Positions 1-5,610 of a stretch of DNA of 5,610 bases are shown here, in pieces. The position numbers and the translations under genes were made by a program. Below the pieces are notes generated by a model that did no database searches, was not told the DNA's origin, and saw only the letters and a list, made by a program, of their open reading frames with translations. The stretch comes from Deltaproteobacteria bacterium (GTDB lineage Bacteria; Desulfobacterota; Desulfobulbia; Desulfobulbales; UBA5123). The stretch lies in NCBI GenBank assembly GCA_021788685.1, contig JAJYKH010000205.1, positions 1 to 5,610 of the forward strand, in the 5' to 3' direction. Each line of letters opens with the position of its first letter. Position 1 is the stretch's first letter.

Positions 1-56
1 GAGCATTTCGGGACCCGCCGCAACGCCGTAGATCGAACTTTTTGCGACGCCATCAC

Positions 57-1289
57 CTACTCACAGTAATCCAAATCCTTGTGGAAGGTCTCTTCCAGCG
101 ACAGCAGGGCGATCAATCCCGCGAGCACACAGACGGCGCCCACCACGAGGGCCCCGGCCTGCAATCCGACGTACCGCCTCACGAGCTGAAAGAGGAGAGT
201 GATCGGAACGACCATGCCGCGGACGAAGTTGGGAACGGTGGTGGCCACGGTCGCGCGCAGGTTCGTGCCGAACTGCTCGGCCGCAATGGTGACGAAAATG
301 GCCCAGTAGCCGGCGGCAAAGCCGAGCGCCAGGCAGACGCCGTAGAAGAAGCCGGGGCTGCGGCTTCCCTGCAGGAAGTAGAGTCCGATGCCGGCGATGG
401 TCAGGAGCATATAGAGGAAAACGACCTTTTTCCGGCTCCTGAGCGCCTGGCTCAGAAAGCCGCTGGAAAAATCCCCGAAAACCAGCCCCAGATAGCAGTA
501 CATGACCGCGTTACCCGCGGAAACGGGTCCGGTGGTTCCGAGCGCTTTGGCGAATTCCGGCGAGAAGGTGATGAGGATGCCGACCACGAACCAGATCGGG
601 ACCCCGATCAGGATGGAGTTGAGATAGCGCAGGAAACGTTTGCGCCCGGAAAACAGGGCAAAGAAATTTCCCCGGTTGGCCGCGGCCTTCTCCTCCATGG
701 CCCGGAACATTCCCGACTCCGCCACCCGGATCCGGGCCACCAGCAGGAGGAGGCCGAGGACGCCGCCCATCATGAAGGCAAACCGCCAGTCATGGGCCTT
801 GGCCACTGCGTTCGCCAGGATGGCGCCCGACACTCCGACCGTGGCGACGAGCATGGTGCCATACCCCCGGAGGCTGGTGGGCAGCACCTCGGAAACGAGG
901 GTAATGCCCGCTCCCAGCTCCCCGGCCAGGCCGATGCCGGCGGTGAAGCGCAGAGCCGCATAAGCCGCGAGGGAGTGGACCATGCCGTTTGCCGCATTCG
1001 CGACGGAGTAGAGGAGGATCGAGCCGAGCATGATCTTGAGCCGCCCCTTGCGGTCTGCCAGGACGCCCCAGATGATGCCCCCGATCAGCATGCCTGCCAT
1101 CTGCATGTTCAGCAGATAAACGCCCGAGTCGATCAGCTCCCGGCCGGACAGGCCGAGGGACTTGAGGCTGGGCACCCGGACAATGCTGAACAGGACCAAA
1201 TCGTAGATGTCCACGAAGTAGCCGAGGGCCGCGACGATGACCGGCAGCCCGATGATGCCCCAGGGAGAAACCGCTGATCTGCGCTGCAT
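57..1289 (-). CDS. MFS transporter, metabolite:H+ symporter-like
   Basis: A 410-residue inner-membrane protein of the major facilitator superfamily, probably a 12-helix proton-coupled importer of a small organic acid or similar metabolite. The substrate cannot be read from the sequence. Visible marks are a D-x-x-D pair in helix 1 (D27, D30), the helix 2-3 loop motif A (GVLADRKGRLK, residues 75-85), and a helix 4 motif with R114 and E124 (RFTAGIGLAGELGAG). Hydrophobic segments continue to about residue 400, followed by a short charged tail. Length is normal for the family. The reading frame stays open 54 codons further upstream, but ATG at 1289 is chosen because GGAGG (1300-1296) lies 6 bases before it, and a good leftward promoter lies inside the upstream extension. 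It is transcribed divergently from the deacetylase cluster. The gene looks somewhat less GC-rich than the synthetase gene. Family call is firm; subfamily is inference. Confidence 0.93.
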   Translation of the reverse strand: MQRRSAVSPWGIIGLPVIVAALGYFVDIYDLVLFSIVRVPSLKSLGLSGRELIDSGVYLLNMQMAGMLIGGIIWGVLADRKGRLKIMLGSILLYSVANAANGMVHSLAAYAALRFTAGIGLAGELGAGITLVSEVLPTSLRGYGTMLVATVGVSGAILANAVAKAHDWRFAFMMGGVLGLLLLVARIRVAESGMFRAMEEKAAANRGNFFALFSGRKRFLRYLNSILIGVPIWFVVGILITFSPEFAKALGTTGPVSAGNAVMYCYLGLVFGDFSSGFLSQALRSRKKVVFLYMLLTIAGIGLYFLQGSRSPGFFYGVCLALGFAAGYWAIFVTIAAEQFGTNLRATVATTVPNFVRGMVVPITLLFQLVRRYVGLQAGALVVGAVCVLAGLIALLSLEETFHKDLDYCE

Positions 1290-1295
1290 GCTGAA

Positions 1296-1327
1296 CCTCC
1301 ATTCGGGAGGGATGGGCTTCCCCTCCC
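1296..1327 (-). promoter_or_regulatory. Leader hairpin next to the MFS ribosome binding site
   Basis: In the leftward mRNA, GGGAGGG (1327-1321) can pair with CCCTCCC (1311-1305) around a 9-base loop, ending 4 bases before the Shine-Dalgarno GGAGG (1300-1296). The same CCTCC (1310-1306) could instead pair with that GGAGG across a 5-base loop and hide it. The two pairings exclude each other, so the leader could tune translation. The ribosome binding site is certain enough; any switching role is speculative. Confidence 0.4.
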
Positions 1328-1370
1328 CTCGACTCCGCCAGTGGCCCGGACGTCCCCGGCGTTTGGCGCA

Positions 1371-1399
1371 CCTATAATGAGCACCAGCAAGACTGTCAA
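1371..1399 (-). promoter_or_regulatory. Sigma70-like promoter for the MFS gene
   Basis: Read on the minus strand, a perfect TTGACA -35 box (1399-1394) is followed by a 17-base spacer and TATAGG (1376-1371), which matches 4 of 6 positions of the -10 consensus. Transcription would start near 1364, giving a leader of about 75 bases before the ATG at 1289. It lies inside the upstream open extension of the frame, which supports the downstream start. Prediction from sequence only. Confidence 0.6.
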
Positions 1400-1444
1400 T
1401 CAGAAATCCATATTCTTTTCCGGCACCTTTCCCATTGATTGACA
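1394..1444. repeat. Inverted repeat spanning the divergent promoters
   Basis: TGTCAATCA (1394-1402) and TGATTGACA (1436-1444) are exact 9-base inverted copies separated by 33 bases. Each arm holds the TTGACA -35 box of one of the two outward-facing promoters. The symmetry may simply reflect two good -35 boxes with a shared three-base extension, or it may be a paired operator for a regulator acting on both directions. The 33-base spacer is AT-richer than the surroundings. Confidence 0.5.
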
Positions 1445-1466
1445 AAAGCACTCCCGGCCCTAAAAA
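1439..1466 (+). promoter_or_regulatory. Sigma70-like promoter for the deacetylase cluster
   Basis: A perfect TTGACA -35 box (1439-1444) is followed by a 16-base spacer and TAAAAA (1461-1466), matching 4 of 6 positions of the -10 consensus. Transcription would start near 1473, about 35 bases before the chosen ATG at 1508. The TTG that opens the longest version of the downstream reading frame is the first three bases of this -35 box, so translation from it is not plausible. Confidence 0.55.
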
Positions 1467-1507
1467 CTAAGAAAGGGTATTTTTCACCATTCCCTCATCC
1501 GAACCGC

Positions 1508-2476
1508 ATGGCCGAGCCCCGCCCCATCACCCTGATCACCCATCCCCGCTTTTTCGACCACGACACCGGGGGTCATGGCCATCCCGAGATGCCGGGGCGG
1601 CTGACCGCCATCGCGGGGCGGCTGGAGGGGGGCCCCCTGGCCCCGCTCGTCACCTCCACCGCCGAAATCAAGCCCGCGGAATGGCACCAGCTGACCCCCT
1701 GCCATGACGAGACGTACCTGTACCGCTTCGAGGAGGCCGCCCTCGCCGGCCGCTCCTGGCTCGACCACCCGGACAACCAGCTCTCGTTCGGCACGTACGA
1801 AGCCGCCCTGCTCGCCGCCGGGGCCGGGATCGCGGGCATCGATCTTCTCGAAAGCGGCACCCGGACCGTGTTCGGCGCGGTCCGTCCCCCCGGCCACCAT
1901 GCCGAGCAGGGGACGGCCCTGGGGTTCTGCTTCCTCAACAACGTGGCCGTGGCCGCCCGTTATTGGCAACAGCAGCACGGGCGGCGTAAAATAATGATCA
2001 TCGACTGGGACGCCCACCACGGCAACGGCATCCAGGCCGCCTTCGAGGAGGACCCCGAGGTCTTCTACATCAGCCTTCACGAGCATCCCACCTTCAGCTT
2101 TCCGGGCACCGGCTGGGCGGAAGACACCGGCAGCGGCGCCGGCCGGGGGACCACCCTCAACCTGCCGCTGCCCCCGGGCACGGGCGACGCGATCGTGCTC
2201 GCACTGCTCCGCGGACGAGTGGCATCCGCCATCGAGCGCTTCCGGCCCGATGGTCTCATCGTGGCCGCCGGCTTCGACGGCGCGGCCGAGGACGACATGT
2301 CCGGATTGTCCTATTCGCCCGCCCTGTTCCGGGATCTCGGCCGCCTCACCGCCGCCTGGGCGGAGCAGTACTGCCAGGGAAGGGTGCTCTCGCTGCTCGA
2401 AGGCGGCTATCACCTGGAATCCCTGGCAAGGGGCGTGGAGGCGTATCTGGGAGGGCTGGCGGGGGTGGAGGTGTGA
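1508..2476 (+). CDS. Histone deacetylase family protein (AcuC/class II-like)
   Basis: A 322-residue cytoplasmic zinc amidohydrolase with the arginase/HDAC fold, expected to remove acetyl or other acyl groups from lysine side chains or small amines. The full signature is present: HGHPE near the N-terminus (residues 23-27), RPPGHHA with the catalytic histidine pair H130-H131, GFCFLNN (139-145), DWDAHHGNG with zinc ligands D168 and H170, FPGTG (198-202), AGFDGAAEDDMSG with the third zinc ligand D257, and LEGGY with the transition-state tyrosine Y301. The GFD-x-A spacing and PGTG loop look like bacterial class II/HDAH proteins; AcuC is the functional comparison because an AcuB-like gene follows. 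No catalytic residue is missing. ATG 1508 is preferred over an upstream TTG at 1439, which lies in a promoter -35 box; it gives the usual short N-terminus. No clear Shine-Dalgarno sequence precedes it. The stop codon lies inside a heptamer repeat array. The natural substrate is unknown. Confidence 0.93.
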   Translation: MAEPRPITLITHPRFFDHDTGGHGHPEMPGRLTAIAGRLEGGPLAPLVTSTAEIKPAEWHQLTPCHDETYLYRFEEAALAGRSWLDHPDNQLSFGTYEAALLAAGAGIAGIDLLESGTRTVFGAVRPPGHHAEQGTALGFCFLNNVAVAARYWQQQHGRRKIMIIDWDAHHGNGIQAAFEEDPEVFYISLHEHPTFSFPGTGWAEDTGSGAGRGTTLNLPLPPGTGDAIVLALLRGRVASAIERFRPDGLIVAAGFDGAAEDDMSGLSYSPALFRDLGRLTAAWAEQYCQGRVLSLLEGGYHLESLARGVEAYLGGLAGVEV

Positions 2477-2557
2477 GGTCGGAGGCCGGAGGCAAAGTCA
2501 TGCCGCCTCCAGCCTCAAGCGCTGCGATCCTCCAACCTTCAACCTCTAACCTCAACC
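2468..2557. repeat. Inverted array of degenerate heptamers, GAGG-type
   Basis: Four GAGG motifs occur at exact 7-base spacing on the plus strand (2468, 2475, 2482, 2489). The opposite-strand motif CCTC recurs at 2506 and 2513, and again at 2529, 2536 (as CCTT), 2543 and 2550. The minus-strand unit is roughly GAGGYYR. The arms at 2482-2493 and 2505-2516 form a 12-base stem with one mismatch and an 11-base loop. The array starts inside the last codons of the deacetylase gene and includes its TGA (2474-2476). There is no T-tract after the stem, so it is not a standard terminator. Confidence 0.7.
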
Positions 2558-2572
2558 GGGAACAGGACGGAA

Positions 2573-2578
2573 TACAAT
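2573..2578 (+). promoter_or_regulatory. Possible -10 box before the CBS-ACT gene
   Basis: TACAAT matches 5 of 6 positions of the -10 consensus and lies 45 bases before the start codon at 2623. No convincing -35 box is found at the right distance because that region is the heptamer array. It could give the CBS-ACT gene its own transcript, or be a chance match in read-through operon sequence. Confidence 0.3.
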
Positions 2579-2608
2579 CCGGGCATTTCACTTCGGGGAT
2601 TGGCTTTC

Positions 2609-2615
2609 AAGGAGG
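2609..2615 (+). promoter_or_regulatory. Strong ribosome binding site of the CBS-ACT gene
   Basis: AAGGAGG lies 7 bases before ATG 2623. It fixes the start, because the frame is open for 50 more codons upstream, back to a GTG overlapping the previous stop codon; that extension would be encoded largely by the heptamer repeats. Confidence 0.85.
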
Positions 2616-2622
2616 AAGAGGC

Positions 2623-3306
2623 ATGTACGTTGCCATGCACATGAGCAGCCCGGCGGTCACCATCCGGGAGGACGTTCCTCTCCAGGAGGTGCGTGAGATC
2701 CTGCGCGCCGGCCGCTTTCGGCATCTGCCGGTGGTGGACGGCGACGGGAAGCTGGTGGGGATGGTCACCGACCGGGATCTGCGCTCCGCCTCCCCCTCCA
2801 CCATCCTGGACGAGGCGGAAAGCCGGGCCGAGCTGGCCCGCATGGCCCGGACGCCGGTGCGCACCATCATGAGCACTCGGCTGGTGACCCTCGCCCCCAC
2901 CTCCACCCTGGACGACGCCCTCTTTCTCCTCGACCGGGAAAAGGTGGGCGCGATCCCGGTGGTGGACGAGCACCAGTGCGTGGTGGGGGTCTTCTCCATC
3001 CGGGACCTGATCAAGGCCTACCGGCGGCTGTTCGGGCTGGGCGAACGGGGCTCCGCCCTCATCGCCATCGAGAACGACAACAAGCCCCGGCTGCTGACCC
3101 GCATCGTCGAGGTGCTGGAAGAGCAGGCGATCCCCTTCACCCGGCTGGTGCAAAGCGAAGAGGACGGGGGACCGGGCACCGTCTACCTGCGGGTGAATAC
3201 CTACAACCTGCGGGCCGTGCACGCCGCCCTCCAGGAGGCGGGACTGTCCGTGATCGTTCCCCGGCTGGTCATCGAGAAGAGCAGGAGCTGCCAAGGCAAT
3301 GGATAA
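2623..3306 (+). CDS. CBS-CBS-ACT regulatory protein, AcuB-like
   Basis: A 227-residue soluble protein with two CBS domains (about residues 1-60 and 77-135) and a C-terminal ACT-like domain (about 143-218). The first CBS repeat ends in GMVTDRDLR (46-54), the usual nucleotide-contacting stretch; the second has the matching GVFSIRDL (122-129) after VGAIPVVDE. The pair would form a Bateman module that binds adenine nucleotides or a related ligand; ACT domains usually bind amino acids or mediate dimerisation. The CBS-CBS-ACT order and the length match AcuB of Bacillus acetoin/acetate metabolism, and an AcuC-like gene lies 146 bases upstream, which supports that comparison. It probably senses energy state for the flanking enzymes, by inference. 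The start is set by AAGGAGG. The last residues (about N226-G227) and the TAA overlap the start of a heptamer repeat, so the C-terminal tail (SRSCQGNG) may have been altered by repeat insertion. Confidence 0.9.
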   Translation: MYVAMHMSSPAVTIREDVPLQEVREILRAGRFRHLPVVDGDGKLVGMVTDRDLRSASPSTILDEAESRAELARMARTPVRTIMSTRLVTLAPTSTLDDALFLLDREKVGAIPVVDEHQCVVGVFSIRDLIKAYRRLFGLGERGSALIAIENDNKPRLLTRIVEVLEEQAIPFTRLVQSEEDGGPGTVYLRVNTYNLRAVHAALQEAGLSVIVPRLVIEKSRSCQGNG

Positions 3307-3404
3307 TGGACAACGGATGATGGACAATGAGTGAGTGGTGTTCGTTTTCGAGGGTCCATGATTCACCTTCCATGTCGTTGTCCATTGTCCATTATCAGTT
3401 TCCC
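3301..3404. repeat. Inverted array of degenerate heptamers, GGAYRAY-type
   Basis: Four contiguous 7-base units of the form GGAYRAY occupy 3301-3328 on the plus strand. On the minus strand GGACAAC (3383-3377), GGACAAT (3390-3384) and TGATAAT (3397-3391) are in phase, with the diverged GGGAAAC (3404-3398) at the edge. The stretch 3302-3313 pairs perfectly over 12 bases with 3385-3396; past one mismatch, about 9 more positions pair in RNA if G-U pairs are allowed. The left arm contains the TAA stop of the CBS-ACT gene (3304-3306), and the right arm ends just before the ribosome binding site of the synthetase. The unpaired middle (about 3329-3370) shows no further motif. Confidence 0.75.
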
Positions 3405-3424
3405 ATTAGCGAAAGGCGGCAAGG

Positions 3425-5518
3425 ATGCTCGACGCACTTCTCTACCCCAAGCGCGTGGCGGTGATCGGCGCCTCCCGGACCCCGGGCAAAGTGGGCCACG
3501 ACATCTTCGCCAACCTGCTCGCCTCGGGCTTCGCGGGCGAGGTGGTGCCGATCAATCCCGGGGCGGGAACGATTCTTGACCGGCCCGTCTTCCCCGACCT
3601 CAAAACTTACGGCCAGCCGGTGGACCTGGGGGTGGTCGCCGTGCCGCGGCCGGCGGTGATGGGTGCGGTCCAGGATCTGGCCCGGGCCGGGGCCAAGGCG
3701 GTGATCGTCATCACCGCCGGCTTCAAGGAGACCGGCCCGGAGGGGGCGGAGCTGGAGCGGCAGCTGGGCGAATTCTGCCGGAAGCGCTCCATCCGGCTCC
3801 TCGGCCCCAACTGCCTGGGGCTGATCAACACCGACAACGGCATGAACGCCTCCTTTGCCGCCATCATGCCCCGGCCTGGGACCATCTCGGTGCTCTCCCA
3901 GTCCGGGGCCCTGGCCACCTCCATCCTGGATATGGCCGACTACCGGAGCCTGGGCCTCGCCAAGGTGGCGAGCATCGGCAACAAGGCGGACATCACCGAG
4001 GTGGACCTCCTCCTCGCGCTGGCCCATGACGAGCAGACCAAGGTGATCGTGGGCTACCTGGAGGACATCAGCTCGGGCGACGACTTCGTGAAGGCGGCGG
4101 AGGAGGCCTCCACCCGCAAGCCGGTGGTCATCCTCAAGGCGGGCACCACCGCGGCCGGCCAGCGGGCCGCCTCCTCGCACACCGGGGTGCTGGCCGGCGG
4201 CGAGATCGCTTTCGGCGCGGCTTTCAAACGCTCGGGGGTCATTCGCGCCGATTCCTTCGAGGACCTCTTCGATTACGCCACCCTGCTCGCCATGCAGCCG
4301 CTGCCCCGGGGCAACCGCATCCTCATCATCACCAACGCGGGCGGCCCCGGGACCATGGCCGCCGACGCCGTAGAGCAGGCGGGCCTCCAGGTGGCGACCC
4401 TGGACCGCAACACCGCCACCGCCCTGCGGGAGACGCTGCCGGCCGCGGCCTCCACCGGCAATCCCATCGACGTGCTCGGCGACGCCGACCCGGAGCGGTA
4501 CGTGACCGCGCTGACCGCCGCCCAGGACGACGACGCGGTGGACGCCATCATGGTGATCCTCACCCCCCAGGCCATGACCAAGCCGGCGGAGACCGCCCGG
4601 GCGATCATCGACAACCTGCGGGCGGACAAGCCCATCGTGGCGGTGTTCATGGGCGGCAGGGGGGTGATGCCCGGCCGCGCCGAGCTGGTGGCGGCCGGCC
4701 TCCCCGACTACTATTCGCCGGAGCGGGCGGTGAGGGCGCTCAAGGCCATGTGCGAGTACGCCGCCTGGCGGGAACGGCCCGCGCGGATGGTGACCCGCTT
4801 CCGGGTCAACCGGCGGCGGGTGGAGCGGATCATCTCCCGCAGCCTTCGCACCAAACGCCTTCACCTGGGCGAGGTGAAGGCCAAGGACATTCTCGCCGCC
4901 TACGGCTTCCGCGTCGCCCAGGGGTACCTCGCCACGACCGCCAAGGAAGCGGTGGAAATTGCCGAGCGGATCGGCTACCCGGTGGCGGTCAAAATCGTCT
5001 CTCCGGACATCGTCCACAAGACCGACCTGGGCGGGGTGAAGCTCAACGTGGCCACCGCCGGCATGGTCCGGGACGCCTTCGACCTGATGATGCTCCGCAT
5101 CCGGCAGCGGGTGCCGGATGCCCGCATCGAGGGGGTGTACGTCGAGCAGATGCTCGCCCCCGGGCTCGAGGTGATCCTCGGCATGACCCGGGACCGGCAG
5201 TTCGGCCCCATGCTCATGTTCGGCCTGGGCGGCATCTTCGTGGAGGTGATGAAGGACGTCACCTTCCACCTCGCGCCCATCACCATGGGCGAGGCGATCC
5301 AGATGCTCACCGCCACCCGCTCCTACGAGATCCTCAAGGGCGCCCGCGGCCGCCAGAGCGTGGACCTGCACGCCATCGCCAACGGCCTCCAGCGGATCAG
5401 CCAGCTGGTGACCGATTTCCCCCAAATCGCGGAGCTCGACATCAACCCCTTCCTGGTGGGCGAGATCGGCACCGAGCCGTTCGTGGCCGACGCCCGCATC
5501 ATGCTCCGGGAAAAGTGA
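3425..5518 (+). CDS. ADP-forming acetate/acyl-CoA ligase, fused alpha-beta
   Basis: A 697-residue cytoplasmic enzyme of the NDP-forming acyl-CoA synthetase family, interconverting acetate (or another short acid), CoA and ATP with acyl-CoA, ADP and phosphate. Order of parts: CoA-binding Rossmann domain (about 5-130; VAVIGAS at 11-17, GPNCLG at 127-132), first ligase domain (about 150-290; SQSGA at 158-162, GYLED with E213, SSHTG with H252), second ligase-type domain (about 295-440; NAGGPG at 304-309), a basic linker, then an ATP-grasp beta domain (about 478-697; K523, HKTDLGGV with H531, ELDINPF with D672 and N674). H252 matches the alpha phosphohistidine and H531 the mobile-segment histidine of archaeal ACD enzymes. 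Length fits the single-chain form; there is no GNAT domain, so it is not a Pat-type protein acetyltransferase. ATG 3425 is preceded by AAAGG 8 bases upstream. Substrate and direction in the cell cannot be read from the sequence. Confidence 0.93.
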   Translation: MLDALLYPKRVAVIGASRTPGKVGHDIFANLLASGFAGEVVPINPGAGTILDRPVFPDLKTYGQPVDLGVVAVPRPAVMGAVQDLARAGAKAVIVITAGFKETGPEGAELERQLGEFCRKRSIRLLGPNCLGLINTDNGMNASFAAIMPRPGTISVLSQSGALATSILDMADYRSLGLAKVASIGNKADITEVDLLLALAHDEQTKVIVGYLEDISSGDDFVKAAEEASTRKPVVILKAGTTAAGQRAASSHTGVLAGGEIAFGAAFKRSGVIRADSFEDLFDYATLLAMQPLPRGNRILIITNAGGPGTMAADAVEQAGLQVATLDRNTATALRETLPAAASTGNPIDVLGDADPERYVTALTAAQDDDAVDAIMVILTPQAMTKPAETARAIIDNLRADKPIVAVFMGGRGVMPGRAELVAAGLPDYYSPERAVRALKAMCEYAAWRERPARMVTRFRVNRRRVERIISRSLRTKRLHLGEVKAKDILAAYGFRVAQGYLATTAKEAVEIAERIGYPVAVKIVSPDIVHKTDLGGVKLNVATAGMVRDAFDLMMLRIRQRVPDARIEGVYVEQMLAPGLEVILGMTRDRQFGPMLMFGLGGIFVEVMKDVTFHLAPITMGEAIQMLTATRSYEILKGARGRQSVDLHAIANGLQRISQLVTDFPQIAELDINPFLVGEIGTEPFVADARIMLREK

Positions 5519-5519
5519 C

Positions 5520-5607
5520 CACGGCACCGAATCTTCGCGCGATCGCGTCCGGCCGCATAGCGCTGCCATAGCGTCCGGCCGCGCTTGCGCGAATCTCCGG
5601 CACCGTG
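5520..5607. repeat. 88-base imperfect inverted repeat with inner direct repeats
   Basis: The ends 5520-5547 and 5580-5607 are inverted copies matching at about 21 of 28 positions, including CACGG/CCGTG tips and a GCGCGAA-type core. Between and overlapping them, GCGTCCGGCCGC occurs twice (5545-5556 and 5571-5582), 26 bases apart, flanking a palindromic AGCGCT (5559-5564). It starts one base after the synthetase stop codon. It could act as a large terminator-like hairpin (no T-tract is seen before the window ends) or be a small non-coding repeat element. Confidence 0.55.
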
Positions 5608-5610
5608 ATC

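Noticed and set aside
1..56. Possible terminator downstream of the MFS stop codon
   Set aside because: There is a five-base A run in leftward reading and two similar GC(A/G)ACGCC words on the plus strand, but no convincing stem precedes the run. Too little sequence is available to call anything.
42..1277. Plus-strand 411-codon open frame opposite the MFS gene
   Set aside because: The translation is full of charged and low-complexity stretches with no recognisable domain, while the opposite strand gives a clear membrane transporter. It is an antisense shadow of a GC-rich gene.
1290..1451. 54-codon N-terminal extension of the MFS protein
   Set aside because: It spans the predicted leftward promoter and leader, has no membrane character, and a strong GGAGG lies 6 bases before the internal ATG at 1289.
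1439..1507. TTG start giving the deacetylase 23 extra N-terminal residues
   Set aside because: The TTG is the first part of a perfect -35 box, the transcript would begin downstream of it, and family members start close to the first conserved histidine region as ATG 1508 predicts.
2482..2516. Intrinsic terminator after the deacetylase gene
   Set aside because: The stem is strong (11 of 12 pairs), but no run of T follows; the bases after it are a further part of the heptamer array.
2976..3320. Plus-strand 114-codon frame within and past the CBS-ACT gene
   Set aside because: It is an out-of-frame shadow of the CBS-ACT coding region; its proline/arginine/glycine-rich product has no domain.
3395..5569. 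Minus-strand 724-codon open frame opposite the CoA ligase
   Set aside because: The predicted protein is rich in G, H, D and R without any domain, typical of the antisense frame of a GC-rich gene. The plus strand has a complete, motif-rich enzyme.

Overview
The window is GC-rich, chromosomal-looking DNA, most likely from a Gram-negative bacterium such as a Desulfobacterota or gammaproteobacterial lineage. That assignment rests only on GC content, gene content, strong GGAGG-type ribosome binding sites and sigma70-like promoters, so it is a weak guess. There are four confident protein genes. No RNA genes, CRISPR arrays, insertion sequences or phage genes were seen.

Layout: bases 1-56 are a short downstream flank with nothing recognisable. 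A major facilitator superfamily transporter runs leftward (1289 down to 57). A 218-base intergenic region (1290-1507) carries two back-to-back promoters, each with a perfect TTGACA -35 box inside a 9-bp inverted repeat. Three genes then run rightward: a class II-like histone-deacetylase-family protein of the AcuC/HDAH type (1508-2476), a CBS-CBS-ACT regulatory protein resembling AcuB (2623-3306), and a single-chain ADP-forming acyl/acetyl-CoA synthetase (3425-5518). An 88-base imperfect inverted repeat (5520-5607) follows almost directly after the last stop codon.

The three rightward genes suggest an acetyl-CoA/acetate module. Bacillus subtilis acuABC pairs an AcuB (CBS-ACT) protein with an AcuC (HDAC-fold) protein that controls acetyl-CoA synthetase by deacetylation. 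Here an AcuC-like and an AcuB-like gene sit next to an ADP-forming (not AMP-forming) acyl-CoA synthetase that keeps both expected phospho-relay histidines and has no fused acetyltransferase domain. The functional link is inference from gene order. The transporter may import a small organic acid under shared control, also by inference.

The most unusual structure is in the two gaps of the rightward cluster. Each is occupied by an inverted array of degenerate 7-base repeats. The two arrays differ in sequence but share a layout: the left arm begins over the stop codon of the upstream gene and the right arm carries the same motif on the opposite strand.
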